Below, in pieces: positions 1 through 7,696 of a stretch of 30,893 bases of DNA. This DNA is from Oscillospiraceae bacterium. GTDB lineage: Bacteria; Bacillota; Clostridia; Oscillospirales; Ruminococcaceae. The notes under the pieces were generated by a model. It ran no database searches. It saw nothing but the letters and a program-made list of their open reading frames with translations, and was not told the origin of the DNA. The stretch is from positions 1 through 30,893 of the forward strand of contig SVNB01000004.1 of assembly GCA_015067125.1 (NCBI GenBank), given 5' to 3'. Both the position numbers and the translations under genes were made by a program. How positions within the stretch are numbered: the first letter of the stretch is position 1; the number at the start of each line of letters is the position of its first letter.

Positions 1-327
1 GTGTCTCAGTCCCAATGTGGCCGATCAACCTCTCAGTCCGGCTACTGATCGCAGACTTGGTGGGCCGTTACCTCACCAACTATCTAATCAGACGCGAGGC
101 CATCTCTCAGCGATAAATCTTTGGTAGTTACATCATGCGACATATCTACATTATGAGGTATTAACGTTCGTTTCCAAACGGTATCCCTCTCTGAAAGGCA
201 GGTTCCTCACGTGTTACTCACCCGTCCGCCACTAGCTTCAAACCCGAAGGTTTTCCGCTCGTTCGACTTGCATGTGTTAGGCGCGCCGCCAGCGTTCGTC
301 CTGAGCCAGGATCAAACTCTTTGATAA
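1..327 (-). rRNA. rrs: 16S ribosomal RNA, 5' portion (partial)
   Basis: Read on the minus strand, this begins just upstream of the universal 5' motif AGAGTTTGATCCTGGCTCAG (301-320) and continues through the V1-V2 region. That region includes the GGCGGACGGGTGAGTAAC stretch and the ACTGAGACAC motif at the window edge. About the first 330 bases of the gene are present; the remainder lies to the left of the window, so the truncation comes from the window and not from a broken gene. The exact mature 5' end (about 327) is estimated from the usual distance to the AGAGTTTGAT motif. The sequence type is clostridial by eye, but genus assignment needs a database search. Confidence 0.97.
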
Positions 328-680
328 TGTTTATATATCCAGCATCCCTCAGGGTGCCAAACATTTCAAAGTTTTGCTCCAAGCTTTCAGTCATTTGCTG
401 ACTTTACTTACTTTGGAATTTACTCAAATGAATACAAGGGTTTAATTCTTCTTGTTTCCTGTTGTTCAATTTTCAAGGTCCTATGCTTGCGACCGTTTCT
501 CGCGGTCAGCTTGATTAGTATATCATTTCAAAACCCATATGTCAACGGTTTTTTAAAAGTTTTTTTCAAATTTGCATCGCCGCCGTGTGTTCTGTGGAAA
601 CTCTTTAACATTTGGTGGAAAACCCCAAATTTGCCCTGTTGGTTTTCAACATATTGCCCTGTTTTTCCCCGAACATTCAA
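328..680 (-). other. 16S rRNA leader and upstream promoter region, non-coding
   Basis: No protein gene is supported here. On the minus strand, 328-510 is the transcribed pre-16S leader, with a small hairpin near 342-357 and a segment resembling Firmicute rRNA leaders (CCTTGAAAATTGAAC, about 466-480). Upstream of the promoter, 561-670 is AT-rich and carries two direct copies of TTGCCCTGTT on the plus strand (631-640 and 654-663, 23 bp apart). These may be protein-binding sites acting on rRNA transcription; that is inference. Confidence 0.6.
517..545 (-). promoter_or_regulatory. rRNA operon promoter
   Basis: On the minus strand a perfect -35 TTGACA (540-545) is followed after 17 bp by TATACT (517-522), a near-consensus housekeeping promoter directed at the 16S gene. 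It lies about 190 bp upstream of the mature 16S 5' end, so the transcript has a long leader. Just downstream of the -10 is a GACCG/CGGTC inverted repeat (491-507). Confidence 0.85.
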
Positions 681-734
681 CAAAAAACAGCTTTTAAGCT
701 TAAATTTGATTTTAAACTTAAAAGCTGTTTTTAT
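681..734 (-). terminator. Rho-independent terminator after pgsA
   Basis: A perfect 16-bp inverted repeat (683-698 with 717-732; arms AAAAACAGCTTTTAAG) lies just beyond the pgsA stop codon and is followed on the minus strand by a T run. A weaker inner stem can extend the hairpin. It would end the recA-recX-rimO-pgsA transcript and insulate it from the rRNA promoter. Confidence 0.85.
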
Positions 735-762
735 AAATTTTATTACATAATTATAAATTATT

Positions 763-1302
763 TTATTTTGCAGAAAAAAGATCCTTGTTTTTCACACAAT
801 AATTTACGGCAGAAAAAACAGTAAGAATCGTCATAATCCAGATGCATGCATAACACAGAACTTCAAAAAATCCTGTCCCGCCGGAAATCGCCTGCCAAAG
901 CAGAACCGCAATTATGCAAACGTCCTGCGCAATGGTTTTAAGCTTTCCCCAAATATCCGCGGCTATCACTCTTCCTTTGGAGGAAGCAATGCTGCGCAGT
1001 CCGGTCACAAGAAATTCCCTTGACATTATTATAATTGTAACCGCCGGATGAAGCAGTCCAACTGCCGTAAAGCATATAAACGCAGACATAACCATAAGTT
1101 TATCCGCCAAAGGATCCATAAGCTTTCCAAAATCGGTGACTATATTCTGTTTTCTGGCAATATAACCGTCCAGCGCATCCGTAAGCGCGGCAAGAATAAA
1201 AATCACAAGGGCTATCCAGCCGTTGGTTCCGCTTAAAAACGCAAGAACAAAAAGCGGGATCATTGCCACTCTTAAAAGAGTGAGCAAGTTCGGAAGGTTC
1301 AA
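763..1302 (-). CDS. pgsA: CDP-diacylglycerol--glycerol-3-phosphate 3-phosphatidyltransferase
   Basis: Membrane enzyme that transfers the phosphatidyl group from CDP-diacylglycerol to glycerol-3-phosphate, the committed step to phosphatidylglycerol. The CDP-alcohol phosphotransferase signature is complete: D42, D45, G46, A49, R50, G59, D63 and D67 in the 179-residue version. Several hydrophobic segments follow, as expected. I place the start at a TTG (1300-1302) preceded by a GGGAGGGCGGG ribosome site just after the rimO stop; this gives the family-typical MNLPNLLTLLR beginning and normal length. An in-frame start at 1350 would add 16 residues inside rimO and lacks a good ribosome site. It is the last gene of the recA-recX-rimO-pgsA operon, followed by a strong terminator. 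Function is firm; the start is likely but not proven. Confidence 0.93.
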   Translation of the reverse strand: MNLPNLLTLLRVAMIPLFVLAFLSGTNGWIALVIFILAALTDALDGYIARKQNIVTDFGKLMDPLADKLMVMSAFICFTAVGLLHPAVTIIIMSREFLVTGLRSIASSKGRVIAADIWGKLKTIAQDVCIIAVLLWQAISGGTGFFEVLCYACIWIMTILTVFSAVNYCVKNKDLFSAK

Positions 1303-1321
1303 CTTTCCCGCCCTCCCTTCT

Positions 1322-2674
1322 TTATTGAATAATTTCTCCCAAAAGATCATATTCGGAAGATTTTGTAATTTTAACTTTTACAAAGTCACCGATGCAGTGT
1401 TTTTCGGGGCTTTTAAAATATACAATACCGTCAATTTCCGGAGCGTCCTGAGAACTTCTTCCACGGAACACCTTGTTTTTGTTGTCATAGCCTTCCACAA
1501 CAACTTCCATTTCGCTGCCGATTTTCTTTTTAAGAAGAGCAGCGGAAACAGCGGTCTGAATTTCCATAATAACTTCCGCGCGGCGCTCTTTTGTTTCCTC
1601 ATCAAGCTGGTTAGGCATATCATAGGATTTTGTTCCCTCTTCCCTGGAATACGCAAAACAGCCAAGACGGTCAAACTTTGCGGCTTTTACAAACTTGCAA
1701 AGAGCCTCAAAATCACTGTCGCTTTCTCCCGGGAATCCGGTAAGAAGAGTGGTGCGCAGGGTAATACCCGGAACTCTTTCGCGCAGGTGTTTTACCATTG
1801 CCACAAGTTCCGCAGGTGTACTCTGTTTTCTGTGCATAAGTTTAAGCACTTTTTTGCTGCAGTGCTGAAGCGGAATATCAAGATATTTAACAATTTTATC
1901 TTCGGAAGCCATCACATCAAGAAGTTCTTCCGTAACTCTTTCCGGATAAGCGTAAAGAATACGCACCCATCTTATGCCGTCTATTTCGCAGATTCTGCGC
2001 AAAAGCTCCGGAAGCATACGTTTTCCGTAAATATCTTCGCCGTATCTTGTGGTATCCTGGGCGATGATGATGAATTCCTCAACACCTTTTGCGGCAAAAG
2101 CACGGCATTCCTCAACAATGTTTTCCATTGGTCTGCTGCGATATCTTCCGCGAATTGCCGGAATGGCGCAATAGGAACAGCGGTTATCGCATCCGTCCGC
2201 AATTCTTATATATGCATAATAAGGATAGTTTACAAGAATACGCTTGCCTTCCATTTCAAGGTTTTCCGGCGCATAAAATCTTCTTACCTTCTGTCCTTCC
2301 AAAGCCTGTTTTATGGAAGCGGCAATTTCATCGTTTGCGCCGATGCCGAGAATAACGTCCGCTTCGGGAATAAGCTCCGCCATTTCTTCGCGGTAGCGCT
2401 CTGCAAGACAGCCGGTAACAACAACCAGTTTTACCGCGCCCTGTTCTTTAAGCTGGCAGCACTGAAGAATATTTTCTATGGATTCTCTTTTTGCGCTTTC
2501 GATAAATCCGCAGGTATTGACTATTACAACGTCGCATTCCGCAGCGTTCTCCACTATTTCAAATCCTGCTTTTTCAAGGGCGCCAAGCATCAGTTCCGCA
2601 TCCACCTGGTTTTTGTTGCAGCCAAGAGCAATCATACCGATTTTTATGGCTTCATTCGTTTCCGTACAGTTCAT
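1322..2674 (-). CDS. rimO: Ribosomal protein S12 methylthiotransferase RimO
   Basis: Radical SAM enzyme that adds a methylthio group to an aspartate of ribosomal protein S12. The 450-residue product has the three-part family architecture. An N-terminal domain binds a second 4Fe-4S cluster through C19, C55 and C89. A radical SAM core follows with C162-x3-C166-x2-C169. A C-terminal TRAM-like domain ends the protein. The opening KIGMIALGCNKNQVD is typical of RimO and the related MiaB. RimO is preferred over MiaB because of this start and the pgsA/recA neighbourhood; I cannot fully exclude another methylthiotransferase. I chose the ATG at 2674, with AGGAAG about 9 nt upstream; a TTG two codons earlier has no better site. 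It overlaps the end of recX by 23 bp, suggesting translational coupling. Confidence 0.93.
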   Translation of the reverse strand: MNCTETNEAIKIGMIALGCNKNQVDAELMLGALEKAGFEIVENAAECDVVIVNTCGFIESAKRESIENILQCCQLKEQGAVKLVVVTGCLAERYREEMAELIPEADVILGIGANDEIAASIKQALEGQKVRRFYAPENLEMEGKRILVNYPYYAYIRIADGCDNRCSYCAIPAIRGRYRSRPMENIVEECRAFAAKGVEEFIIIAQDTTRYGEDIYGKRMLPELLRRICEIDGIRWVRILYAYPERVTEELLDVMASEDKIVKYLDIPLQHCSKKVLKLMHRKQSTPAELVAMVKHLRERVPGITLRTTLLTGFPGESDSDFEALCKFVKAAKFDRLGCFAYSREEGTKSYDMPNQLDEETKERRAEVIMEIQTAVSAALLKKKIGSEMEVVVEGYDNKNKVFRGRSSQDAPEIDGIVYFKSPEKHCIGDFVKVKITKSSEYDLLGEIIQ

Positions 2675-3167
2675 CTGCAATTTCTTCCTTTACTTTATAT
2701 ATCGCTTCTTTTATCATATCATATCCGTAGCCAAGACGAAAGAGCGAATTTATGGTTTTTGTGCAATTTTTTTCATCACAGAGCATTTTTTTATACCGAA
2801 TCTCAATCAGGCGCTCCAATCTTTCTTCCGCAGAGCCGATTTCTTCTTCCGCAGTAAAAATTGCCGCTTCCGCTGTTTCGTCATCAATGCCCTTCCGCGC
2901 AAGTTCCATTTTAAGCCGCTGCGGACCCAAAAGCTTCATTTCCATAAGGTCGTGGGCATACTGAAAAGCATAAGCCTCGTCATCAATAAGGCCGCCTTCT
3001 TCCAGCATATCAAGGACCTCGTTAACAACCCCAATATCCGCAAAACGTTTAAGCTTATCAAAAAGCTCCCTACGAGAATGAGCCCTGTACTCTAACAAGT
3101 TCAGGGCTTTCTCTTTTGTCTGTTCGGTTGTAAATTTTGTTTTCGGATTATTCCTCGTCGTCCACAT
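2652..3167 (-). CDS. recX: Regulatory protein RecX
   Basis: Small helical protein that binds RecA filaments and modulates, usually inhibits, recombinase and co-protease activity. About 171 residues, consisting of repeated three-helix units. The segment around ALNLLEYRAHSRRELFDKL is the family's most recognisable motif, and GGLIDDEAYAF is the next. It lies directly after recA and its start overlaps the recA stop by about 20 bp, the arrangement expected when RecX level is tied to RecA synthesis. The start is uncertain: ATG at 3167 has no clear ribosome site, so translation is probably coupled to recA; a TTG at 3182 is the alternative. The 3' end overlaps rimO by 23 bp. Identification rests on motif and position. 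Confidence 0.9.
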   Translation of the reverse strand: MWTTRNNPKTKFTTEQTKEKALNLLEYRAHSRRELFDKLKRFADIGVVNEVLDMLEEGGLIDDEAYAFQYAHDLMEMKLLGPQRLKMELARKGIDDETAEAAIFTAEEEIGSAEERLERLIEIRYKKMLCDEKNCTKTINSLFRLGYGYDMIKEAIYKVKEEIADELYGNE

Positions 3168-4224
3168 CTGCGTCAATATCAATTCCCGTAGGAGTTACGT
3201 TCAGTATCTTGGACTTTTTGGAAGGTTTGGACATATCGTTAAGCTTATCCATATTATCGCGTACTTTTGCTTCGATTTCTTCGCAAAGGGCGGTGTTGGA
3301 ACGCAAAAGTTCTTTTACGTTGTCACGTCCCTGGCCAAGGCGTTCTCCGTTATAAGAGAACCATGCGCCGGATTTATCCACAATATCAAGTTTAACGGCA
3401 ATATCAAGAAGTTCGCTTTCCTTGCTGATGCCCTGTCCATACATAATATCAAATTCCGCTTCGCGGAAAGGCGGCGCCACCTTGTTTTTAACAACTTTTA
3501 CCTTTGTGTGGTTGCCTATAACGTCGCCGCCCTGTTTAAGCTGTTCCTGTTTTCTGACGTCAAGACGAACGGAAGAATAGAATTTAAGAGCGCGTCCGCC
3601 GGGAGTAACCTCTGGGTTGCCGTACATAACGCCAACTTTTTCACGCAGCTGGTTAATAAAGACAGCAACGCAGTTGGTTTTGCTGATAACGCCGGTAAGC
3701 TTTCTTAAAGCCTGGGACATAAGCCTTGCCTGCAAACCTACGTGAGTATCGCCCATAAGTCCTTCAATTTCCGCCTTCGGTACCATTGCGGCAACAGAGT
3801 CCACAACAATAACGTCAATGGCGCCGGAACGCACAAGCGCTTCGGTAATTTCAAGCGCTTGCTCGCCGGTATCCGGCTGGGATACAAGCAGGCTGTCAAT
3901 ATCTACTCCAAGGGCTTTTGCGTAAACCGGATCCAAAGCGTGCTCAACGTCGATAAACGCGGCTTCGCCGCCGGCTTTTTGCGCGGATGCAATGATGTGG
4001 AGCGCAACGGTGGTTTTACCGGAACTTTCCGGTCCGTATATCTCAACAATTCGGCCTCTGGGTACGCCGCCAATTCCAAGTGCGCTGTCCAAAGAAATAG
4101 ATCCTGTGGAAATCGCCTCTACGTTAAGCGCCGGCGCCTGGCCAAGTTTCATAACGGTGCCTTTTCCGTACTGTTTTTCAAGCTGTTTAATTGCGGTTTC
4201 AAGTGCTTCTTTTTTGTCTGCCAT
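3148..4224 (-). CDS. recA: Recombinase RecA
   Basis: DNA strand-exchange ATPase and LexA co-protease. The 358-residue protein has the Walker A motif GPESSGKTT (64-72), the expected Walker B region near VIVVDSVAA, and the acidic C-terminal tail usual for RecA. The start ATG at 4224 gives MADKKEALETAIKQLEKQYGKG and is preceded by GGAGG at 4236-4240. A longer reading from 4242 would begin upstream within the ribosome site and is rejected. It is the first gene of a leftward operon with recX, rimO and pgsA. A promoter and a Bacillus-type LexA box lie upstream, so induction by DNA damage is expected. No oddities seen. Confidence 0.99.
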   Translation of the reverse strand: MADKKEALETAIKQLEKQYGKGTVMKLGQAPALNVEAISTGSISLDSALGIGGVPRGRIVEIYGPESSGKTTVALHIIASAQKAGGEAAFIDVEHALDPVYAKALGVDIDSLLVSQPDTGEQALEITEALVRSGAIDVIVVDSVAAMVPKAEIEGLMGDTHVGLQARLMSQALRKLTGVISKTNCVAVFINQLREKVGVMYGNPEVTPGGRALKFYSSVRLDVRKQEQLKQGGDVIGNHTKVKVVKNKVAPPFREAEFDIMYGQGISKESELLDIAVKLDIVDKSGAWFSYNGERLGQGRDNVKELLRSNTALCEEIEAKVRDNMDKLNDMSKPSKKSKILNVTPTGIDIDADVDDEE

Positions 4225-4278
4225 GCTTAAAAATTCCTCCATTCATCATAATATCCTGCGGTGTCATTTCTGCTTTAT

Positions 4279-4307
4279 AGTATAATATAATAATTCGCTA
4301 AAATCAA
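4279..4307 (-). promoter_or_regulatory. recA promoter
   Basis: Minus-strand TTGATT (4302-4307), 17 bp spacer, TATACT (4279-4284). It lies about 55 bp upstream of the recA start codon, with the LexA box 20 bp upstream of its -35. Good match to a housekeeping sigma factor promoter. Confidence 0.75.
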
Positions 4308-4326
4308 CACTTTTTATGTAAAAAAT

Positions 4327-4340
4327 CGAACATTTGTTCT
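4327..4340. promoter_or_regulatory. LexA (SOS) operator upstream of recA
   Basis: CGAACATTTGTTCT contains GAAC-4-GTTC, the core of the Bacillus/Clostridium LexA (DinR) box. It lies between recA (minus) and the 49-residue gene at 4449 (plus). Its position just upstream of the recA -35 fits SOS control of the recA operon. Whether it also affects the plus-strand gene cannot be told. Confidence 0.8.
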
Positions 4341-4448
4341 AAAAATGTTTCTGTTGGTGCTTTTTTGTCCTGTTCTGCCTTTTCCGTCCCGTATATTAAA
4401 TGATATATAGAGTAATACTATATATAATTAATATAAGGAGATGATTTT

Positions 4449-4598
4449 TTGCCAGAGAACGAAAAATTTGCCAGCCTTTCCCGGCAGCAGCTCGATAAAC
4501 TTAACGCCATGCAGCACGAAATCACCGATACTTCCGGAAACGGTGTTCTGCTTGTGGCCTATAACCGTTCCTGCGCCGGCTGCAAAGGCTGCAAATAA
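4449..4598 (+). CDS. Small Cys-tailed protein of unknown function, 49 residues
   Basis: A short frame starting with TTG at 4449, preceded at 8 nt by a strong AAGGAG (4435-4440) and ending in TAA at 4596-4598. The product begins MPENEKFASLSRQQLDKLNA, a polar, probably helical N-terminal half. It continues with a hydrophobic stretch (GVLLVAY) and ends in SCAGCKGCK, with three cysteines in a C-x2-C-x2-C arrangement. Such a tail could bind metal or be a redox or modification site. I do not recognise the family. A strong bidirectional hairpin terminator begins 13 nt after the stop, supporting a real transcription unit. It is transcribed away from recA, with the LexA box between them. No convincing promoter was found by eye. 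The ribosome site, terminator and codon pattern support it; function is unknown. Confidence 0.7.
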   Translation: MPENEKFASLSRQQLDKLNAMQHEITDTSGNGVLLVAYNRSCAGCKGCK

Positions 4599-4610
4599 GC
4601 CACAAGTCAA

Positions 4611-4643
4611 AACCCCGTGCTCAAAAATTTTGAGCACGGGGTT
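4611..4643. terminator. Bidirectional hairpin terminator
   Basis: Perfect 16-bp inverted repeat, arms AACCCCGTGCTCAAAA (4611-4626) and its complement (4628-4643), with a very small loop. It separates the convergent 49-residue gene (plus) and the GltS gene (minus). Its core CCGTGCTCA recurs in the hairpin after the PEP carboxykinase gene at 26881-26919. Confidence 0.85.
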
Positions 4644-4654
4644 TACCGTTTTTA

Positions 4655-6037
4655 TTATACTTTTGTTTTCTTTTTAAATATTTTGCTGCGGAAAAGAAGA
4701 ATATTCATCGCCGCAAAAAATACCACAAGAATGATCATGGTAAGCACAGGTTTTTCCGGTGCAAGCATTGCCAGAAGCATCATCGGAAAACCAAATACGA
4801 TTGCCGGAAAATTCTGATAAACCATGTTATCCGCCGCAGGGGTTTCAAAATCGCCGTCAATTTCTCGCAAAAGAATAATACCCGTGCTCGCAGTACCGGT
4901 AAGCATGCCGTACATCATCAAAAACTGTTCTTCCACATATTTCGGGAAAAGCGTTTTCGCCACAAAATGATTATAAATATAAGTAACAACAAATCCCGCA
5001 ATACCAAGAATAAGCATAATTCCCCAATACTGTTCCAGAACAGAAAGGCGTATCGCCGCAATTCCGGAAACAACCATTATGTCAAAGAAAAAATTGCTTG
5101 CCCTGGTAAGCAAAAAATTGTTCGTATATTCTTTTTGTATTGCTTTTTTCTTTTTAAGAAACTTCATAACAGATTTTACAAGCGTTGCGGAAAGTACGCC
5201 CAAAAGGAAGTTGAATCCGAAAATAAGCGAAGTCATTCCTGGCAAAAGCTTGCTGATGCCTGTCATGATAAAATAGGTAAGCATATATGTAACCACAATA
5301 AGCGCGATCTGCACGGTCATTTTATCAATGCTTTCCTGCATGGGGATCTCGTCCTGATTTTCGATGCTTTCTGAAGTGTGGCGTTTTTCTTCAGATCTTT
5401 TTACAATTTTTCCTTTTCCTTTAAGATAGTTAAGGTGAATAACGCCGCCTATGCTTGCGCTTAAAAAACCAAGCGCCGCAATGGTAAGTCCAAAGCTTTT
5501 TCCGCCCTCAAAACCAAAATCGTTTTCATAAATTCCGCCGTAGTTCATGGCCTGGCCGGTCCCCTGACCATATCCAAACGGAAGAAGAACGCCCGCCGCC
5601 TCAAAAAAGCCTTCAAGAACAAGCGCCGCTGTCATTGTTATTCCCATACCTACGATTGCCTGCAAAAGATAGGTGGAAACCGTGGTAACGCCCGTATTAA
5701 AAACCTCTATGGTTCTTTCCTTCGTCATTTTTCCTTCAGAAGTTTTAAGTGTGGAAGCAATAAAACCAAGGGCAAGGCAGTGATAGGTAAACATTTCCAG
5801 AGTTTTTGTGCCCGAAGTTCCGAAGAACGCCGTATCAAACATAATATCGCCGGTTATAAGCTTATATATCCATGCAACAAAAATCAAAATTCCGCCGCCG
5901 ATAACAGAAATCGGAATAAGCGAATTTTTAAGAAATCCAACCGATTTTTTAAGGATATTGCCAACCAAAAGGCTTGCCAAAAGCACGGCAACTACGTTAA
6001 GGGTTCCCCAAACACTATAATCCCAAAAATTTTCCAT
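4655..6037 (-). CDS. gltS: GltS-family sodium/glutamate symporter-like membrane transporter
   Basis: A 460-residue, very hydrophobic protein with about ten or more membrane segments. GltS-type features include the N-terminal GNILKKSVGFLKNSLIPISV region, the glycine-rich GYGQGTGQAMNYGG loop (a pore-like re-entrant loop in this family) and a second glycine-rich region near GMLTGTASTGI in the C-terminal half. The family takes up glutamate with sodium in the cytoplasmic membrane; substrate here is inferred and related carboxylates are possible. It is longer than E. coli GltS (about 400 residues), mainly through a charged cytoplasmic loop around residues 205-235. The ATG at 6037 has a GAGGGG site upstream and overlaps the preceding acyltransferase gene by 23 bp, so the two are probably co-translated. 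A bidirectional terminator follows. Confidence 0.85.
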   Translation of the reverse strand: MENFWDYSVWGTLNVVAVLLASLLVGNILKKSVGFLKNSLIPISVIGGGILIFVAWIYKLITGDIMFDTAFFGTSGTKTLEMFTYHCLALGFIASTLKTSEGKMTKERTIEVFNTGVTTVSTYLLQAIVGMGITMTAALVLEGFFEAAGVLLPFGYGQGTGQAMNYGGIYENDFGFEGGKSFGLTIAALGFLSASIGGVIHLNYLKGKGKIVKRSEEKRHTSESIENQDEIPMQESIDKMTVQIALIVVTYMLTYFIMTGISKLLPGMTSLIFGFNFLLGVLSATLVKSVMKFLKKKKAIQKEYTNNFLLTRASNFFFDIMVVSGIAAIRLSVLEQYWGIMLILGIAGFVVTYIYNHFVAKTLFPKYVEEQFLMMYGMLTGTASTGIILLREIDGDFETPAADNMVYQNFPAIVFGFPMMLLAMLAPEKPVLTMIILVVFFAAMNILLFRSKIFKKKTKV

Positions 6038-7226
6038 TTTCGTTCCCCTCGCTGATATTTTTCCATCTGTAATATATGTTTACGTATTTAAGAGCATTAA
6101 ATCTTTTGCTTCCGGTTATCTGATAAACTTCGTTTCCGTGATAGATATTAAGCTTGTTTCTTCCAAGAACCGCCGCAACAGAAACTTCTTCAAAAGGAAT
6201 ATTCCATTCCTTTTCTGTTCCTTCATCTACGGCGATTCTGTTTCCGTAAAGCGCAAATTCCGCATCATCAATAAACGGTTCTTTTTTCTTTCTTATAATA
6301 ACTTTGGAAATTTTAACCCGATCCCTAAAAATCGGTTTTTCCGCATAATCCAGAACGTTTACGCCGTTTACGTAATCTTTCTGATAATCATACCACTGGC
6401 CAAAATATTCAAACGGAAAATCAAATCCTATCCCCCGGATTTTTTTATCCGCGCCATAGCTTATTTTTCTTTTGCACTTTTTGCATTCCGCTTCCGTTCC
6501 ATGGCTTTCAAATTCAGCAAATCCGCAAAAAGGACAAACATACGCTGCCCGTTCAAGGTACTCCGCAGAAACGCCGGATTCAAAAATTCCGTCCGGTTTG
6601 GCTTCATCAACAAAAAGACCGTTTTCTATTCTTTCCATAAATTCCTCATCGGTCATGGCAGAATATTCTTCCGGCATAATAACTTCGGAAACATAGGAAT
6701 GCATTTTGCCTTTTCTGTTTTTATCGGTCCACCTTGGCTGAACGCCGTATCCGCCTTCTATTTTGTAAAGTACCACCGGAACTTTAATCTTTCTTGCAAG
6801 GGCCGCAATGGCAGGGTTCATATATTCGGTTCTTCCGCTGTATGTGCGGTTTCCTTCCGGTGCGAGGCAGATGGTGCCGCCTTCTTTCGCGATCCTAAGG
6901 CAGTTCATAACCGCGCCCACATCTGTGGTCTGCTTTTTTATCGGAATAGGCGCAACCACAAAGCGGATTATGGAAGATACCCATCCCATGGAAAAAATAT
7001 CCTCCGTCGCAAGGTAATAAATCGGTCCTTTAAAAGATATTCCCACAAAAAACTGGTCAAACGCAGTCTGATGATTATAAAGAATAAGATAGGGTCTGTC
7101 TTCCTGTTCTTTAAATTTATCTATGGTTATTCCGTACTTCCACCGGCAATAAGGTGCAAGTACAATTTTTGCAATGGCCTGTATTACTTTGTGACGAGGC
7201 TTCATCCATTTTTTTCTTTTTCCCAT
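6015..7226 (-). CDS. PlsC-type acyltransferase with C-terminal zinc ribbon
   Basis: The N-terminal 200 residues are a lysophospholipid/1-acylglycerol-3-phosphate acyltransferase domain. The catalytic NHQTAFD box (H52, D57) and the PEGNR substrate box (123-127) are both intact, so a membrane-associated O-acyltransferase is expected. What is unusual is the second half of this 403-residue protein. Cys pairs at 231/234 and 248/251 form a predicted zinc ribbon, followed by about 150 residues I do not recognise; typical PlsC enzymes are only about 200-250 residues. The zinc ribbon may bind a partner or regulate activity; that is inference. The ATG at 7226 has GAGGGG upstream. It overlaps the GltS gene, but no functional link between them is obvious. 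Confidence 0.82.
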   Translation of the reverse strand: MGKRKKWMKPRHKVIQAIAKIVLAPYCRWKYGITIDKFKEQEDRPYLILYNHQTAFDQFFVGISFKGPIYYLATEDIFSMGWVSSIIRFVVAPIPIKKQTTDVGAVMNCLRIAKEGGTICLAPEGNRTYSGRTEYMNPAIAALARKIKVPVVLYKIEGGYGVQPRWTDKNRKGKMHSYVSEVIMPEEYSAMTDEEFMERIENGLFVDEAKPDGIFESGVSAEYLERAAYVCPFCGFAEFESHGTEAECKKCKRKISYGADKKIRGIGFDFPFEYFGQWYDYQKDYVNGVNVLDYAEKPIFRDRVKISKVIIRKKKEPFIDDAEFALYGNRIAVDEGTEKEWNIPFEEVSVAAVLGRNKLNIYHGNEVYQITGSKRFNALKYVNIYYRWKNISEGNENGKFLGL

Positions 7227-7658
7227 GCTTCCCCTCTTTTCTCACAAAATACTCACATATAAAATATAATACTACATTTTAAAACAAATTTAAACAATTA
7301 TTTATCTTTTCTTAAAATTTGATTTTTTCAACGTTCCACTAAAAAGCAACCCTAAGGTCAGCCTTCCCTCTGGGGAAGGTGTCTGCGAAGCAGACGGATG
7401 AGGGATAACAAACACCCCGGAAAGCATTTAAAAGTTGACCGTTGAAAATTTAAAGTGTAAAGCTAATATTTTCAAACTAACCGTTTGGTTGGCAAAAAAT
7501 TGCCCGTCATTCTGAACGCAGTGAAGAATCCGTAATATTTTTACGGATTGCCACGCATACCTGCGGTATGCTCGCAATGACAACCGTAGGTGACGTAGAG
7601 AGAGAAATCCTACCCCGTCAATTTCAGCCGGTAATGGAATCTTTCTGTTTTGCCGCAA
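7227..7658. repeat. Intergenic region with dispersed hairpin repeats
   Basis: No gene is supported. From 7355 to 7409 there is a repeat with two hairpins: CCTTCCC/GGGGAAGG near 7362-7378 and GTCTGC/GCAGAC at 7381-7395. From about 7500 to 7580 lies a second repeat with stems AATCCGTAA/TTACGGATT and GCATACC/GGTATGC. From 7587 to 7634 there is an inverted relative of the repeat at 30311-30372, sharing the ATTACCGGCTGAA and GGATTTCTC blocks. A frame can be read through the region, but it is repeat sequence without a ribosome site. These look like short non-coding repeat elements of the REP or MITE kind. Confidence 0.7.
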
Positions 7659-7689
7659 CAAAAAAGGTACGCTTTTTACAGCGTACCTT
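7659..7689 (-). terminator. Terminator after rsmI
   Basis: Stem AAGGTACGC (7664-7672) with GCGTACCTT (7681-7689), followed on the minus strand by a T run, 8 nt beyond the rsmI stop codon. It would end the SPFH-trmN6-rsmI transcript. Confidence 0.85.
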
Positions 7690-7696
7690 CGTTTTT

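Noticed and set aside
594..602. TGTGGAAAC as a DnaA box near a replication origin
   Set aside because: It departs from TGTGGATAA, is not in a box cluster, and no dnaA, dnaN or rpmH is in the window.
487..824. Open frames in the 16S leader and pgsA 3' region
   Set aside because: They run antisense through the rRNA promoter, leader and pgsA terminator and have no initiation signals.
1223..2857. Long plus-strand open frame (over 540 codons)
   Set aside because: It lies antisense to rimO, has no ribosome site and its product is rich in Phe, His and Asn without any domain. It is a shadow of rimO codon usage.
7428..7661. Minus-strand open frame of 77 codons
   Set aside because: Translated repeat sequence, with peptides commonly produced by reading such intergenic repeats, and no ribosome site.
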